Below, in pieces: positions 6,342 through 13,179 of a stretch of 21,151 nt of DNA (position 1 is the first letter of the stretch; each line of letters begins with the position of its first letter). The notes below the pieces were generated by a model, which ran no database searches, was not told the DNA's origin, and worked only from the letters and a program-made list of their open reading frames with translations. The stretch spans positions 1 through 21,151 of IMG/VR virus record IMGVR_UViG_3300037193_002640; one strand, 5' to 3'. Source of the stretch: a virus. The position numbers and the translations under genes were made by a program.

Positions 6342-7181
6342 ATGAGCCAACCCGTCGAGGCCCCCCCGGTACAGCCCCCCAGGTACGGGCTGGTCGTTGC
6401 GGCCCCGGTGGTGAACGAGCCGGGGCGGTGGGAGACAGGGTTCGCCTTCGAGCCCTCCCGCTGCGGCGCCGGAGGGCGCACCAACCTCCTGTTCTGCGAC
6501 CCGGTGACGATGACGCCCGACGGCGCGTCGGAGGTGATCGAGGGGGACGCGTTCCTGGTCTACGCCTCCGACCGCTGCTCCCCCGTGCAGCAGCGTGACT
6601 TCGCCGGGATCGCGAGGGCGCAACTGGAGGCCATTCGCTCGTTCGAGTTGGCCGAGGAGCTCTGGACCGGGAGCCTGGGCCTGACGCAGCGCAGCCTCAC
6701 CGACCCTGCGTCGGACACCGTGACGAACGGACCGGCCGACCCGGTGGACGCGCTCGCCTGCCTGGAGCAGGGACTGGCGCGGTGCAACAAGGGACGGCGG
6801 GGGATGATCCACGTGACCCCCCAGGCGCTGATCCACCTGTGGAGCCGTCAGGCGCTGCGCATCGAGGGGGGACTGGTCCTCACGCCGCTCGGCACCATCG
6901 TGGTGTCCGACGCTGGCTACGACGGGTCCGGACCCGGCACAGTGCCCGCGGGAGCGTCCCAGTGGGCCTACGCCACCTCCATGGTGCAGGTGCTCCTCGG
7001 TGGCGTGGAGGTCGTGCCCCCGAACACCGACACCCCCGCGGGGCTGGCAGAGGCCCTGGACCGCTCGGACGACACCGTGACGGTGTTCGCCACCCAGCCG
7101 GTGTCGTGGAAGAACGATCAATGCTGCCTCTTGGCCGCCGAATTGGACCTGTCCGCCTGTCTTATCGGCGGCGCATCGTGA
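6342..7181 (+). CDS. capsid-associated protein, possibly a second HK97-fold protein
   Basis: A 279-residue protein with an upstream AGAGGA ribosome binding site. The order capsid, this gene, major tail protein suggests a virion structural role. Features visible are GRWETGFAFEP, NLLFCDPVTM, an inner helical segment AQLEAIRSFELAEELW, GMIHVTPQALIHLW and LTPLGTIVVSDAGYDGSGP. The C-terminal part (VTVFATQPVSW ... CLLAAELDLSACLIGGAS) parallels the capsid protein's C-terminal part (VMVFVETFEQ ... DPCLIGS). This suggests a distant relation or a matching interface, though it is judged by eye only. Alternatives: capsid decoration or pentamer protein, or a head-tail connector component. Confidence 0.6.
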   Translation: MSQPVEAPPVQPPRYGLVVAAPVVNEPGRWETGFAFEPSRCGAGGRTNLLFCDPVTMTPDGASEVIEGDAFLVYASDRCSPVQQRDFAGIARAQLEAIRSFELAEELWTGSLGLTQRSLTDPASDTVTNGPADPVDALACLEQGLARCNKGRRGMIHVTPQALIHLWSRQALRIEGGLVLTPLGTIVVSDAGYDGSGPGTVPAGASQWAYATSMVQVLLGGVEVVPPNTDTPAGLAEALDRSDDTVTVFATQPVSWKNDQCCLLAAELDLSACLIGGAS

Positions 7182-7196
7182 CGAAGGAGTAGCCCC

Positions 7197-7838
7197 ATGG
7201 CCGACCATTGCCTTCCCCAACTCCACGCCTGCCCCGTCCGGGTGGCGAGGCTTGACACCAACGGGGTTCCCCTGCCGGGAGCGGAGAACCTCTACGTCTC
7301 CGGTGCCCTGGTGCGCTTCGGCACAACGCCCGTGTTCGAGGACGGCGACGAGATCACGCTCAAGAACGCGTGCGGCGACCTGTGCGTCAACTACCGGGGC
7401 GACGACAGCTTCAAGCGCCTCGACGTGACCATCGAGTTGTGCACCCAGGACCCGTTCCTGTCCGAGATGCTCTCGGGGGGCGAGGTGCTGACCGACGGCG
7501 AGGCGAGGGGCTACGCCGCTCCCGCGCTGGGCACCGTCACCGGGAACGGGATCAGCCTGGAGCTGTGGACCAAGCGGGTGATCGACGAGGATCTCGACCC
7601 CGACTTCCCCTACGCCTGGTGGGTCTTCCCCAAGATCAAGAACCTGCGCATCGGGGAGAAGGCGTACGAGAACGGCCCCCTGGCGAACCAGTTCACGGGG
7701 CGGGCGGTGGAGAACCCCAACTGGTTCGACGGCCCCCTCAACGACTGGCCCGCCACGTCCGACCGCGTGTACCAGTGGATCGAGACGACCGACAAGCCCG
7801 TCGCGTCGTGCGGGTTCGCCTCGCTAGCGGCTTCTTAG
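7197..7838 (+). CDS. probable major tail protein
   Basis: A 213-residue protein with a strong ribosome binding site (AAGGAG) 8 bases before the ATG. It contains CPVRVARLDTNGVPLPGAEN, a start typical of tail-tube subunits in actinobacteriophages. ELCTQDPFLSEMLSGG, a Gly-rich loop and FPYAWWVFPKIKNLRIGEKAYENGP follow. These fit the beta-rich tube-protein fold, which polymerises into the tail tube. Several Cys residues (5, 12 and a CGDLC pair) are notable. Its place after the head genes supports the call, although in this phage the adaptor and neck genes come later. Confidence 0.65.
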   Translation: MADHCLPQLHACPVRVARLDTNGVPLPGAENLYVSGALVRFGTTPVFEDGDEITLKNACGDLCVNYRGDDSFKRLDVTIELCTQDPFLSEMLSGGEVLTDGEARGYAAPALGTVTGNGISLELWTKRVIDEDLDPDFPYAWWVFPKIKNLRIGEKAYENGPLANQFTGRAVENPNWFDGPLNDWPATSDRVYQWIETTDKPVASCGFASLAAS

Positions 7839-7841
7839 CCG

Positions 7842-8447
7842 ATGCCCTGGCTGACGGACGCGGCGCGCAACACGATGCTCGACGCCCTGGCCGGTCAGGC
7901 CGGGTTCGTGAGTCTCCACAGCGCGTACCCGGACGCCACGGGCAGCAACGAGGTGACAGGAGCGCCCTACGCCCGGCAGGCGGTCACCTGGAACCCCGCG
8001 GCGGCAGGCGGCCTGGACAACAACGCCAACCCGTCGTTCAACCTCCCGGCGCTCACGACGGTCGCCTGGTTCGGGCTGTTCGACGCCGCGACAGCGGGGA
8101 CGTTCCTGACCCGTCTCCCCATCGGGTCGACAGTCGTCCGCCCCTTCCAGGCCACGACGGCCGACGTGTTCACCAGCGCGGCGCACGGCTTCACCGACGG
8201 GTCCACCGTCGTCCTCATGGACACCGACGGGGCCTCCCTGCCAACGGGGGTGGTGGAGGGGACGGAGTACTTCGTGCGCGACGCGACGGCCGACACCTTC
8301 AAGCTCGCCCTCACCAGCGGGGGCGTGGCGATCGACCTGACCGCCGCGGGGGCGGGGTTCGCCGCCGACATCGCCACCGAGACGTTCACAGGAGCGGGTG
8401 GCGTCCTGAACGTGGGCGACCTCGACGTGTTCGCCCTGCTGGGCTGA
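7842..8447 (+). CDS. probable virion (minor tail) protein
   Basis: This 201-residue protein starts at an ATG 4 bases after the previous stop. The N-terminal half (LTDAARNTMLDALAGQAGFVSLHSAYPDATGSNEV, written here in parts: LTDAARNTML, QAGFVSLHSA, DATGSNEVTG) resembles a domain common in actinobacteriophage structural modules. The C-terminal half is Ala/Gly/Thr/Val-rich and beta-like, with TADVFTSAAHGFTDGSTVV, a motif seen in surface and tail proteins. A tail-associated role is inferred from this and from its place after the major tail protein. The precise function is unknown. Confidence 0.55.
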   Translation: MPWLTDAARNTMLDALAGQAGFVSLHSAYPDATGSNEVTGAPYARQAVTWNPAAAGGLDNNANPSFNLPALTTVAWFGLFDAATAGTFLTRLPIGSTVVRPFQATTADVFTSAAHGFTDGSTVVLMDTDGASLPTGVVEGTEYFVRDATADTFKLALTSGGVAIDLTAAGAGFAADIATETFTGAGGVLNVGDLDVFALLG

Positions 8448-8482
8448 GCCGTGGCCGAAGGCACGATCCAGGCCCCGACCTG

Positions 8483-8800
8483 ATGCGCTGGTTCGCCGTG
8501 TACGACGAGGCGACGGGGGAGCTCGTGTCGATCGGCACGGTGGTAGATCGAGCGGCGCTCCGACCCGGCTTGGCCGTTCGGGACGTGGGCGAGACCGCTC
8601 CGGCCGACATGTGGGACGCGCAGGCCAGGAACTTCGTGCCCCGGCCGCCCAAGACGACGGTGACGCTGCGACAGGCACTCGAATCCGACCCCGACCTGGC
8701 CGCGCTCACGGCCGCGCAACGGAGTCGCGTCGTCGGTGTCGTGAAGCGCGTAATGTCGAAGCTGGAGATCGATCTCGACGAGGTGCGGGTCCGTGGGTGA
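8483..8800 (+). CDS. hypothetical protein (105 aa)
   Basis: Starting at the ATG at 8483 (MRWFAVYDEATGELVSIGTVV), this 105-residue protein has a short beta-hairpin-like N terminus resembling small phage tail-associated proteins. The C terminus is helical and basic (TLRQALESDPDLAALTAAQ, VVGVVKRVMSKLEIDLDEV). The start codon overlaps the stop (TGATG) of a 10-codon frame beginning GTG 8451 (VAEGTIQAPT). That frame could be a leader peptide for translational coupling or a chance frame. Function unknown. Confidence 0.6.
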   Translation: MRWFAVYDEATGELVSIGTVVDRAALRPGLAVRDVGETAPADMWDAQARNFVPRPPKTTVTLRQALESDPDLAALTAAQRSRVVGVVKRVMSKLEIDLDEVRVRG

Positions 8801-9611
8801 CTGGTCGCAGATCGTCGGCTCGCCGGGTTCGGGTATCGCCGCCGTCCCATTGACGACGGACGGGATCACCGTGGTAGCCAATGCCATCGCCAACACGATG
8901 GGGACATGGGTCGAGTTGTCGCCCTCCCTACCGTCGGCGAGCGGCGGCCTGATCCTCGGTGGTCGAACTGGCGCCACCGGCACCCAGCACCACGTCGACA
9001 TCGGGATCGGGCCTATCGGGTTCGAAGTGGTGGTCGCCGAGCGTCTGGCCGTATCGGCCAATTCCGCCAACGGTTTTGAACTGCTGCTGCCTCTCGCTCT
9101 CCCCAAGGAGCAGCGCCTGGCGGCTCGGGTGGCCTCGACACCGGGCGGCGGGGCGGTGCGGCTCGTCGGATGGGCCGTGCCGTCAACCCCCCGCACGCCC
9201 AGCGGGTACGGGCGCTGTGTCACCTACGGTGCCGTGGCGGCCGACACCGGGGGCACGCAGGTCGACCCCGGTGGCACGCTCAACTCCAAGGGGGCCTGGG
9301 TCGAATTGACCTCGGCCACGACGCTCCCGGTCCGGGCCCTGCTCCTGGCCGTGCGACTCGCCGACAACAACCCCGCTCCTGCCTCGTCCCGCTGGCTGGT
9401 CGACATAGGCATGGGGCCCGCCGGCAGCGAGCAGGTCGTCGTGCCCAATGTGTTCCAACAGGGGGGCACGGGCGTCAACAGCCTCGACCTGTTCAACGGC
9501 CCGTTCCCCGTCTCGGTTCCCCCGGGCACCCGCATAGCCGCTCGTGCTCAGTGCTCCACAACGGACGCCACCGACCGCCTCATCGACGTGATCGCCTACG
9601 GATTCTCTTGA
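8793..9611 (+). CDS. probable virion protein with two repeated domains
   Basis: The GTG at 8793 overlaps the previous gene by 8 bases. The 272-residue product contains an internal duplication. WVEL at 39-42, VDIGIGPIG at 68-76, RLAARVAST near 108-116 and LVGWAV near 124-129 recur as WVEL at 169-172, VDIGMGPAG at 203-211, RIAARAQCST near 247-256 and IDVIAYGF near 264-271. Each unit is about 130 residues and rich in beta-strand patterns, so two similar beta-sandwich domains are likely. Its position among tail and structural genes suggests a minor tail, fibre or decoration protein. Function not established. Confidence 0.6.
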   Translation: MGDWSQIVGSPGSGIAAVPLTTDGITVVANAIANTMGTWVELSPSLPSASGGLILGGRTGATGTQHHVDIGIGPIGFEVVVAERLAVSANSANGFELLLPLALPKEQRLAARVASTPGGGAVRLVGWAVPSTPRTPSGYGRCVTYGAVAADTGGTQVDPGGTLNSKGAWVELTSATTLPVRALLLAVRLADNNPAPASSRWLVDIGMGPAGSEQVVVPNVFQQGGTGVNSLDLFNGPFPVSVPPGTRIAARAQCSTTDATDRLIDVIAYGFS

Positions 9612-9621
9612 TGGAGGCACC

Positions 9622-9948
9622 ATGCCACTGACCGAGAAGGCCTCCGGCACGCAGACAGCGGTCGTCGGCACCGAGCACACCCTCCTCGACACGAACGACC
9701 TCGGCGTCTACGTGCTGGAGGTCGACGCCAACGCCATGGCGCTGGGCGACGTGGTGGAGCTCCGCATCTACTCCAAGGTCACCAACGGCGGGACGACCCG
9801 GCTGGCCTACGAGGCGACCTACGCCCACGTCCAGGGCGAGCCCAACAAGTACAGCGTGCCGGTGCCGGCCATGCGCAACTTCAAGGCCACGCTGAAGCAG
9901 ACGGCCGGCGTGGCGCGGTCGTTCCCGTGGACCGTCCTGGCGCTCTGA
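9622..9948 (+). CDS. probable small structural protein (108 aa)
   Basis: Ten bases after the previous stop, with GATGGAGG as ribosome binding site. The product (MPLTEKASGTQTAVVGTEHTL... to FPWTVLAL) is beta-rich with alternating hydrophobic residues, such as VVELRIYSKV and YEATYAHVQG. Small proteins of this type occur in actinobacteriophage structural modules, often as virion components. No catalytic motif. A virion role is inferred from context only. Confidence 0.55.
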   Translation: MPLTEKASGTQTAVVGTEHTLLDTNDLGVYVLEVDANAMALGDVVELRIYSKVTNGGTTRLAYEATYAHVQGEPNKYSVPVPAMRNFKATLKQTAGVARSFPWTVLAL

Positions 9949-9952
9949 CGCT

Positions 9953-10528
9953 GTGCTGAGCACCCGGCACCTGGCCGAGTTCCTGCCGACCGTCAAGTCC
10001 GTCACCGTCGGGGCCGTCGCGTGGGCGGGAGGAACAGCGGTCGCCGAGACGGTGCGCACGGCCACGGTCTCGGGTGGGGCCCGGACGGGCTCGGACGTGA
10101 GCGTGAACGCCACCAGCGCCCGCGTGACGGACGGTGCGGCGTTCGGTGGTGCCTGGGCCTCCTCTGCCGCTCTGCGGACTTCCGGCGGCTCAGGGAGCGC
10201 CAGGGGCGGCTCTCATGGCGAGTCGTCGGCTGCGTCGGTCCGGGGGGGCTCCGCCACCGGGCACTGCGGCTCCTGGGCCTCGAACAGCGGGCGCATGGTG
10301 ACGGCTTCGGCACGCGGGTACGCCGGGGCCGACGTGGTCGCCTCGGCCCTCGGTGTCCGTGTGACGACGGGGAGTGGGTTCGGAGGTGCAAGCGCGACCT
10401 CGGCCCTCGGCCTCGTCGCCCACGGCCGGGGCTGCGAGGTGGGGCCTGCCACCGAACGGGGATGCGAAACCGCTCCTGCTTCGACCCGTGGCTGCGCCAC
10501 CGAGCCGGGAACCCCCCGCTCCTGCTGA
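9953..10528 (+). CDS. low-complexity Ala/Gly/Ser/Thr protein with C-terminal RGC repeats
   Basis: A GTG start at 9953 gives 191 residues. After a short ordered N terminus (LSTRHLAEFLPTV) the sequence is almost entirely Ala, Gly, Ser, Thr and Val in alternating patterns. It ends with a Cys ladder spaced about 9-10 residues apart: GRGCEVGPA, ERGCETAPAS, TRGCATEPG. Third codon positions are consistently G or C in this frame, which supports it over the Arg/Pro-rich minus-strand frames. It may form a fibrous or beta-solenoid virion component or carry disulfides or ligands. No family is recognised. Confidence 0.5.
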   Translation: MLSTRHLAEFLPTVKSVTVGAVAWAGGTAVAETVRTATVSGGARTGSDVSVNATSARVTDGAAFGGAWASSAALRTSGGSGSARGGSHGESSAASVRGGSATGHCGSWASNSGRMVTASARGYAGADVVASALGVRVTTGSGFGGASATSALGLVAHGRGCEVGPATERGCETAPASTRGCATEPGTPRSC

Positions 10529-10536
10529 GAAGCCGT

Positions 10537-10542
10537 TACCAT
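10537..10542 (+). promoter_or_regulatory. -10 hexamer TACCAT before the adaptor gene
   Basis: TACCAT ends 8 bases before the ATG at 10551, compatible with a leaderless transcript; no ribosome binding site is evident. No -35 box. Confidence 0.3.
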
Positions 10543-10550
10543 CGGCCGCC

Positions 10551-11294
10551 ATGGGAGCACCGTGCCCGTCCATCTGCTCGCCGTGGGCGGACATCGCGGA
10601 CATCTGCAACCCCCCCGACGTGACGGACGAGACACTCGAACAGCAGCTCCTCAACGCGTCCAACATCCTCTTCCACTTCACAGGCCGTCAGTGGCCCGGC
10701 AGTTGCGCCGAGACGGTCCGTCCCTGCGGGGGAGGGAGCGAGGGGTGGTGCGGGTGCTCCGGGGGCCGTACGTGCGGTTGCAGGCGACCCAGCGAGATTC
10801 GCCTCGGCGGCTCGCCCATCACGAGCGTCACCGAGGTGAAGATCGACGGCGCGGTACTCGACCCCTCGCTGTACCGGGTGGACGACTGGACGCACCTCGT
10901 CTACCTGCCCGCGGACGACGACGAGCGCCAGGGTTGGCCCTGCTGTCAGGACGTACGTCTCCCCGACAGCGAGGAGAACACGTGGTCCGTGGCCTACACC
11001 TACGGCACCGGCCCCGATGTGGGGGGGTCGATCTACGCGGCGGAGTTGGCGGGGGAACTGGCACGAGCATGTGCCGGCGACACGGAATGTCGCCTCCCCA
11101 AGCGGGTGCAGACCATCGTGCGCCAGGGGGTGACCCTCGCAGTGGTGGACCCGCTCAACCTCTTCGAGGACGGGCGCACCGGGTTGCCGGACGTCGACCT
11201 GTGGCTGGGGAGCCTCCGCTACGGGCGGCGCAAGCGCCGGGCCACGGTGATGATCCCCGGTCAGGGTCGCAGAGTTCGGCGGGTGGGGACTTGA
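10551..11294 (+). CDS. head-to-tail adaptor protein
   Basis: The ATG at 10551 gives 247 residues. The N-terminal helix region (WADIADICNPPDVTDETLEQQLLNAS, in parts WADIADICNPP, ETLEQQLLNAS) and FTGRQWPG match head-tail adaptors of actinobacteriophages. These carry, as here, a Cys-rich insert (GWCGCSGGRTCGCRRPSE) followed by EIRLGGSPITSVTEVKIDG. The later parts LYRVDDWTHLVYLPAD, SVAYTYGTGPDVGGSIYAAELAGELA and CRLPKRVQTIVRQGVTL also fit, as does the FEDGRTGLPDVDLWL motif. Known role: a ring joining portal and tail. The other neck genes lie beyond the accessory island (from 19474), so the island splits the connector module. Confidence 0.75.
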   Translation: MGAPCPSICSPWADIADICNPPDVTDETLEQQLLNASNILFHFTGRQWPGSCAETVRPCGGGSEGWCGCSGGRTCGCRRPSEIRLGGSPITSVTEVKIDGAVLDPSLYRVDDWTHLVYLPADDDERQGWPCCQDVRLPDSEENTWSVAYTYGTGPDVGGSIYAAELAGELARACAGDTECRLPKRVQTIVRQGVTLAVVDPLNLFEDGRTGLPDVDLWLGSLRYGRRKRRATVMIPGQGRRVRRVGT

Positions 11295-11319
11295 CCCGCT
11301 TACCCGACCACGGTAGGGT
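11291..11319 (+). promoter_or_regulatory. consensus sigma-70-type promoter at the head of the accessory island
   Basis: TTGACC (11291-11296), a 17-base spacer and TAGGGT (11314-11319). The -35 overlaps the adaptor stop codon. It should drive the chain of small genes starting at 11348. Confidence 0.7.
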
Positions 11320-11347
11320 ACAGTCGGACGGGTCGAAGGGAGCGGGG

Positions 11348-11542
11348 ATGTTCTGGGTGAGCGACGGCACTCGACAGCACCACGTCGAGAAGGAGCGGGG
11401 GACGGGACTGCTCGCGAGGACGAGCTGCGGTGCGCTGTTGAAGTCCTCGGACTGGCGGTGGAGCCGTGACCCGTTCTCCGGCGTGCCGATCTGTCGCAGG
11501 CCGAAGTGCCTGTCGAGGATCGAGGGCGGTGACGACTTTTGA
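11348..11542 (+). CDS. small Cys-containing hypothetical protein (64 aa)
   Basis: The ATG at 11348 follows GAAGGGAGCGGGG, a good ribosome binding site, about 22 bases after the predicted transcription start. The product begins MFWVSDGTRQHHVEKERGTG and contains a single Cys (TSCGALL) and then ICRRPKC, suggesting a small metal-binding fold. No family is recognised. The next gene begins inside its last codons, so the two are translationally coupled. Confidence 0.6.
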   Translation: MFWVSDGTRQHHVEKERGTGLLARTSCGALLKSSDWRWSRDPFSGVPICRRPKCLSRIEGGDDF

Positions 11543-11720
11543 GAGTCGTCACTCCCGAGCCCTGCGCCATCTGGAGACAACGGCCGAAAGGCTGTCGCGG
11601 GACGTCAACTCGTACGACAACGTCTCGATAAAGATGAGCGTCTCCACAATCGCCACGCTCGCTCAAACTGAAACGATCCTGCGGACGGTCGCGGTGGACG
11701 TCACCGAGGACCCGTCATGA
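11529..11720 (+). CDS. small hypothetical protein (63 aa)
   Basis: The GTG at 11529 overlaps the end of the previous gene by 14 bases; GAGGG lies just upstream. The product starts VTTFESRHSRALRHLETTAE and contains amphipathic helical sequence (SVSTIATLAQTETILRTVAV). It may be a small helical or coiled protein. It ends in an ATGA overlap with the lipoprotein gene, so it is part of the same operon. Function unknown. Confidence 0.5.
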   Translation: MTTFESRHSRALRHLETTAERLSRDVNSYDNVSIKMSVSTIATLAQTETILRTVAVDVTEDPS

Positions 11721-12190
11721 GACTGCACGCTGCGGTCGCCGCCCTCCTCCTCGCCTCCTGCGCCCCCGAGCGCACCCCCATACGCCATATCGTCGCCGTC
11801 CCCGAGACGACGACCACGACCTCGACTGCTGTCGGCCCGCCCCCCGTCGTGCAAACGACGGTTCCCCGCAGCAGCCGAGCCGCCGTCCGACCCCGCCCTC
11901 GTTCTCCATCGTCGGCGGGGTCGGCGGCATCCACCCGGCGAGTCGTCTCCACTGCGTACTGCCTCACGGGAACGATGGCGAACGGCAGGCCAGCCCACCG
12001 GGGAGCGGTGGCGATGAACGGTGTCCCCTTCGGCACGCGGTTCCGCGTCCTCGACGGGCCCCTGGCCGGTGCGGTGCTGGTGGTGTCGGACAGGATCGGA
12101 AGCGGCAGCGAATTCGATGTCGCCTTCCCCGGTGACTGCCCGAGGGCAATCAAGTACGGCAGGCGCACGGTACGGATCGAGGTGGCGTGA
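11717..12190 (+). CDS. lipoprotein with 3D (double-psi beta-barrel) domain
   Basis: This 157-residue protein starts at an ATG overlapping the previous TGA. It has a signal peptide ending in a lipobox, L12-A13-S14-C15, so it should be exported and lipid-anchored. A Thr/Pro/Ser/Arg-rich linker (about 25-70) follows. Then comes a domain resembling 3D / RlpA-type double-psi barrels: STAYCLTGTMANGRPA, RGAVAMNGVPFGTRFRV, VLVVSDRIGSGSEFDVAF and AIKYGRRTVRIEV. The Asp residues at DRIG and EFD match the family's conserved positions. Relatives act on or bind peptidoglycan. In a phage it might remodel the envelope or, as for other phage lipoproteins, block superinfection; both are inference. Confidence 0.7.
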   Translation: MRLHAAVAALLLASCAPERTPIRHIVAVPETTTTTSTAVGPPPVVQTTVPRSSRAAVRPRPRSPSSAGSAASTRRVVSTAYCLTGTMANGRPAHRGAVAMNGVPFGTRFRVLDGPLAGAVLVVSDRIGSGSEFDVAFPGDCPRAIKYGRRTVRIEVA

Positions 12191-12378
12191 GCAGGCCCGA
12201 CACGCACACGAGGACGCCCACGTGCATCCGGTTCGACGGGGACACCCTCCGGTGTCTCCAGGCCGCTGCCGCCGAACGGGACGTGTCGATGAACTGGCTC
12301 GTCAACCGGGCAGTGGTCGACTTTCTGACCCGACTGCTTCCGATCGAGGAATGGCGTTTGACGAGGGACGCGTCGTGA
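12187..12378 (+). CDS. ribbon-helix-helix DNA-binding protein (63 aa)
   Basis: The GTG at 12187 overlaps the previous stop (GTGA). After a polar N terminus, residues about 11-50 have the Arc/CopG-type pattern. A short strand (TCIRFDGD) is followed by helix 1 (TLRCLQAAAAERD), a turn (VS) and helix 2 (MNWLVNRAVVDFLTRLL). Such proteins dimerise through the strand and bind operator DNA with it. No partner toxin gene is visible next to it, so a transcriptional regulator is more likely than an antitoxin. It ends in a GTGA overlap with the next gene. Confidence 0.7.
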   Translation: MSRPDTHTRTPTCIRFDGDTLRCLQAAAAERDVSMNWLVNRAVVDFLTRLLPIEEWRLTRDAS

Positions 12379-12545
12379 GGCCCCGTCTCCTCCGCAGCGA
12401 GTTGACCGGATCGGTCTACGTCGTCACGCGCCACCGCGTGCTGGACAACGGCGTGATCGAGGCGACAGTCAAGCACGACGTGACCGAGGAGTTCGACGCG
12501 CTGGCCCGCATCCACCTGACGGAGAAGGGATGGGAGAAGAAGTGA
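12375..12545 (+). CDS. small hypothetical protein (56 aa)
   Basis: The GTG at 12375 overlaps the ribbon-helix-helix gene by 4 bases. The product VRPRLLRSELTGSVYVVTRHRV followed by a beta-hairpin-like VIEATVKHDVTEEF and an acidic/basic C terminus (LTEKGWEKK) is a compact soluble protein of unknown family. Overlaps on both sides and G/C third positions support it. Confidence 0.6.
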   Translation: MRPRLLRSELTGSVYVVTRHRVLDNGVIEATVKHDVTEEFDALARIHLTEKGWEKK

Positions 12546-12706
12546 GCGAGATGTGCGCCGGTAGCGGCTCGTGGGCTGCAGAGCCGGTGATTCTCGACAC
12601 CGTGCCGGGGGTCGAGCCGCAAGGCACCTGTCCCGTTTGCGGGCGCAACATGCCCCTGCGGCGGTATCGCCTGCCCGACCACGAGGGAAGCGGAGTGGGC
12701 CGATGA
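12542..12706 (+). CDS. small zinc-ribbon-like protein (54 aa)
   Basis: The GTG at 12542 overlaps the previous TGA, and the upstream GGGAGAAGAA serves as ribosome binding site. The 54-residue product contains MCAGSGSW near the N terminus and GTCPVCGRNMPLRRYRLPDH. This CxxC knuckle followed by His is seen in many small actinobacteriophage zinc-finger proteins. Probable metal binding; role unknown. Confidence 0.6.
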   Translation: MSEMCAGSGSWAAEPVILDTVPGVEPQGTCPVCGRNMPLRRYRLPDHEGSGVGR

Positions 12707-12822
12707 GCGAGACCATGTGTGACTTCTGTCTCGACTACTGCGGCCACACCTGCCCCGAGTGGCGCACACTCCAAGAGGAGGAACTCGACGCGAGGGACCT
12801 GGAAAGGGACGACGAGACGTGA
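12703..12822 (+). CDS. 39-aa Cys-rich protein
   Basis: The ATG at 12703 overlaps the previous stop by 4 bases. The product MSETMCDFCLDYCGHTCPEW and an acidic tail has four Cys and one His in the first 20 residues (CxxCxxxCxHxC-like), strongly suggesting a bound zinc ion. Too short to assign further. Confidence 0.55.
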   Translation: MSETMCDFCLDYCGHTCPEWRTLQEEELDARDLERDDET

Positions 12823-12962
12823 CGAACTTCGATTCCGAACCACCGGGCCCTCCGTGGGACTGGCCCTGGCCGTGGAACGTCATCTCGGCGGTCGTGGTCG
12901 GGCTCGCCCTCGGTGGTCTCGTCAGCATCGTGATGTTGGCCCTGTGGGGTTGTCGTCCGTGA
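12819..12962 (+). CDS. small single-span membrane protein (47 aa)
   Basis: The GTG at 12819 overlaps the previous TGA. A Pro/Trp-rich N terminus (PPGPPWDWPWPW) precedes one hydrophobic helix (VISAVVVGLALGGLVSIVML), then GCRP at the C terminus. A membrane peptide of unknown role, possibly a lysis or envelope-interaction factor; there is no direct evidence for either. Confidence 0.55.
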   Translation: MTNFDSEPPGPPWDWPWPWNVISAVVVGLALGGLVSIVMLALWGCRP

Positions 12963-12984
12963 GACGAGATCGACCTGACCCCGC

Positions 12985-12990
12985 TATGGT
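12985..12990 (+). promoter_or_regulatory. -10 hexamer TATGGT for a leaderless gene
   Basis: TATGGT ends 6 bases before the ATG at 12997. The sequence between (GAGGAC) could also act as a close ribosome binding site. No clear -35. Confidence 0.4.
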
Positions 12991-12996
12991 GAGGAC

Positions 12997-13179
12997 ATGA
13001 TCGGCACCACGCACCATCGCTTCGTCCCGACCAACTACGGCTCGGAGACGGCCCACGCGCACGAGAGGCCCTGGGGCACACTCACGCACGAGCACGCCGA
13101 CGGGTGGTCGGCTCACGAGCACCTGCTGTCGACGGGGGAGGCGCTCGGTGTCACCGTGGACACGACGGAGTGGGCGTGA
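12997..13179 (+). CDS. His-rich small protein (60 aa)
   Basis: The 60-residue product (MIGTTHHRFVPTNYGSETAH...) has nine His residues, several in the AHAHERP and THEHADGWSAHEH segments, suggesting possible metal binding. No family is recognised. The stop overlaps the GTG of the glycosyltransferase-methyltransferase gene (GTGA), so the two are probably co-translated. Confidence 0.55.
   Translation: MIGTTHHRFVPTNYGSETAHAHERPWGTLTHEHADGWSAHEHLLSTGEALGVTVDTTEWA

Noticed and set aside
12187-12378. Antitoxin of a toxin-antitoxin pair
   Set aside because: The ribbon-helix-helix fold fits, but the adjacent 56-aa gene has no recognisable toxin features, so only a regulator is called.
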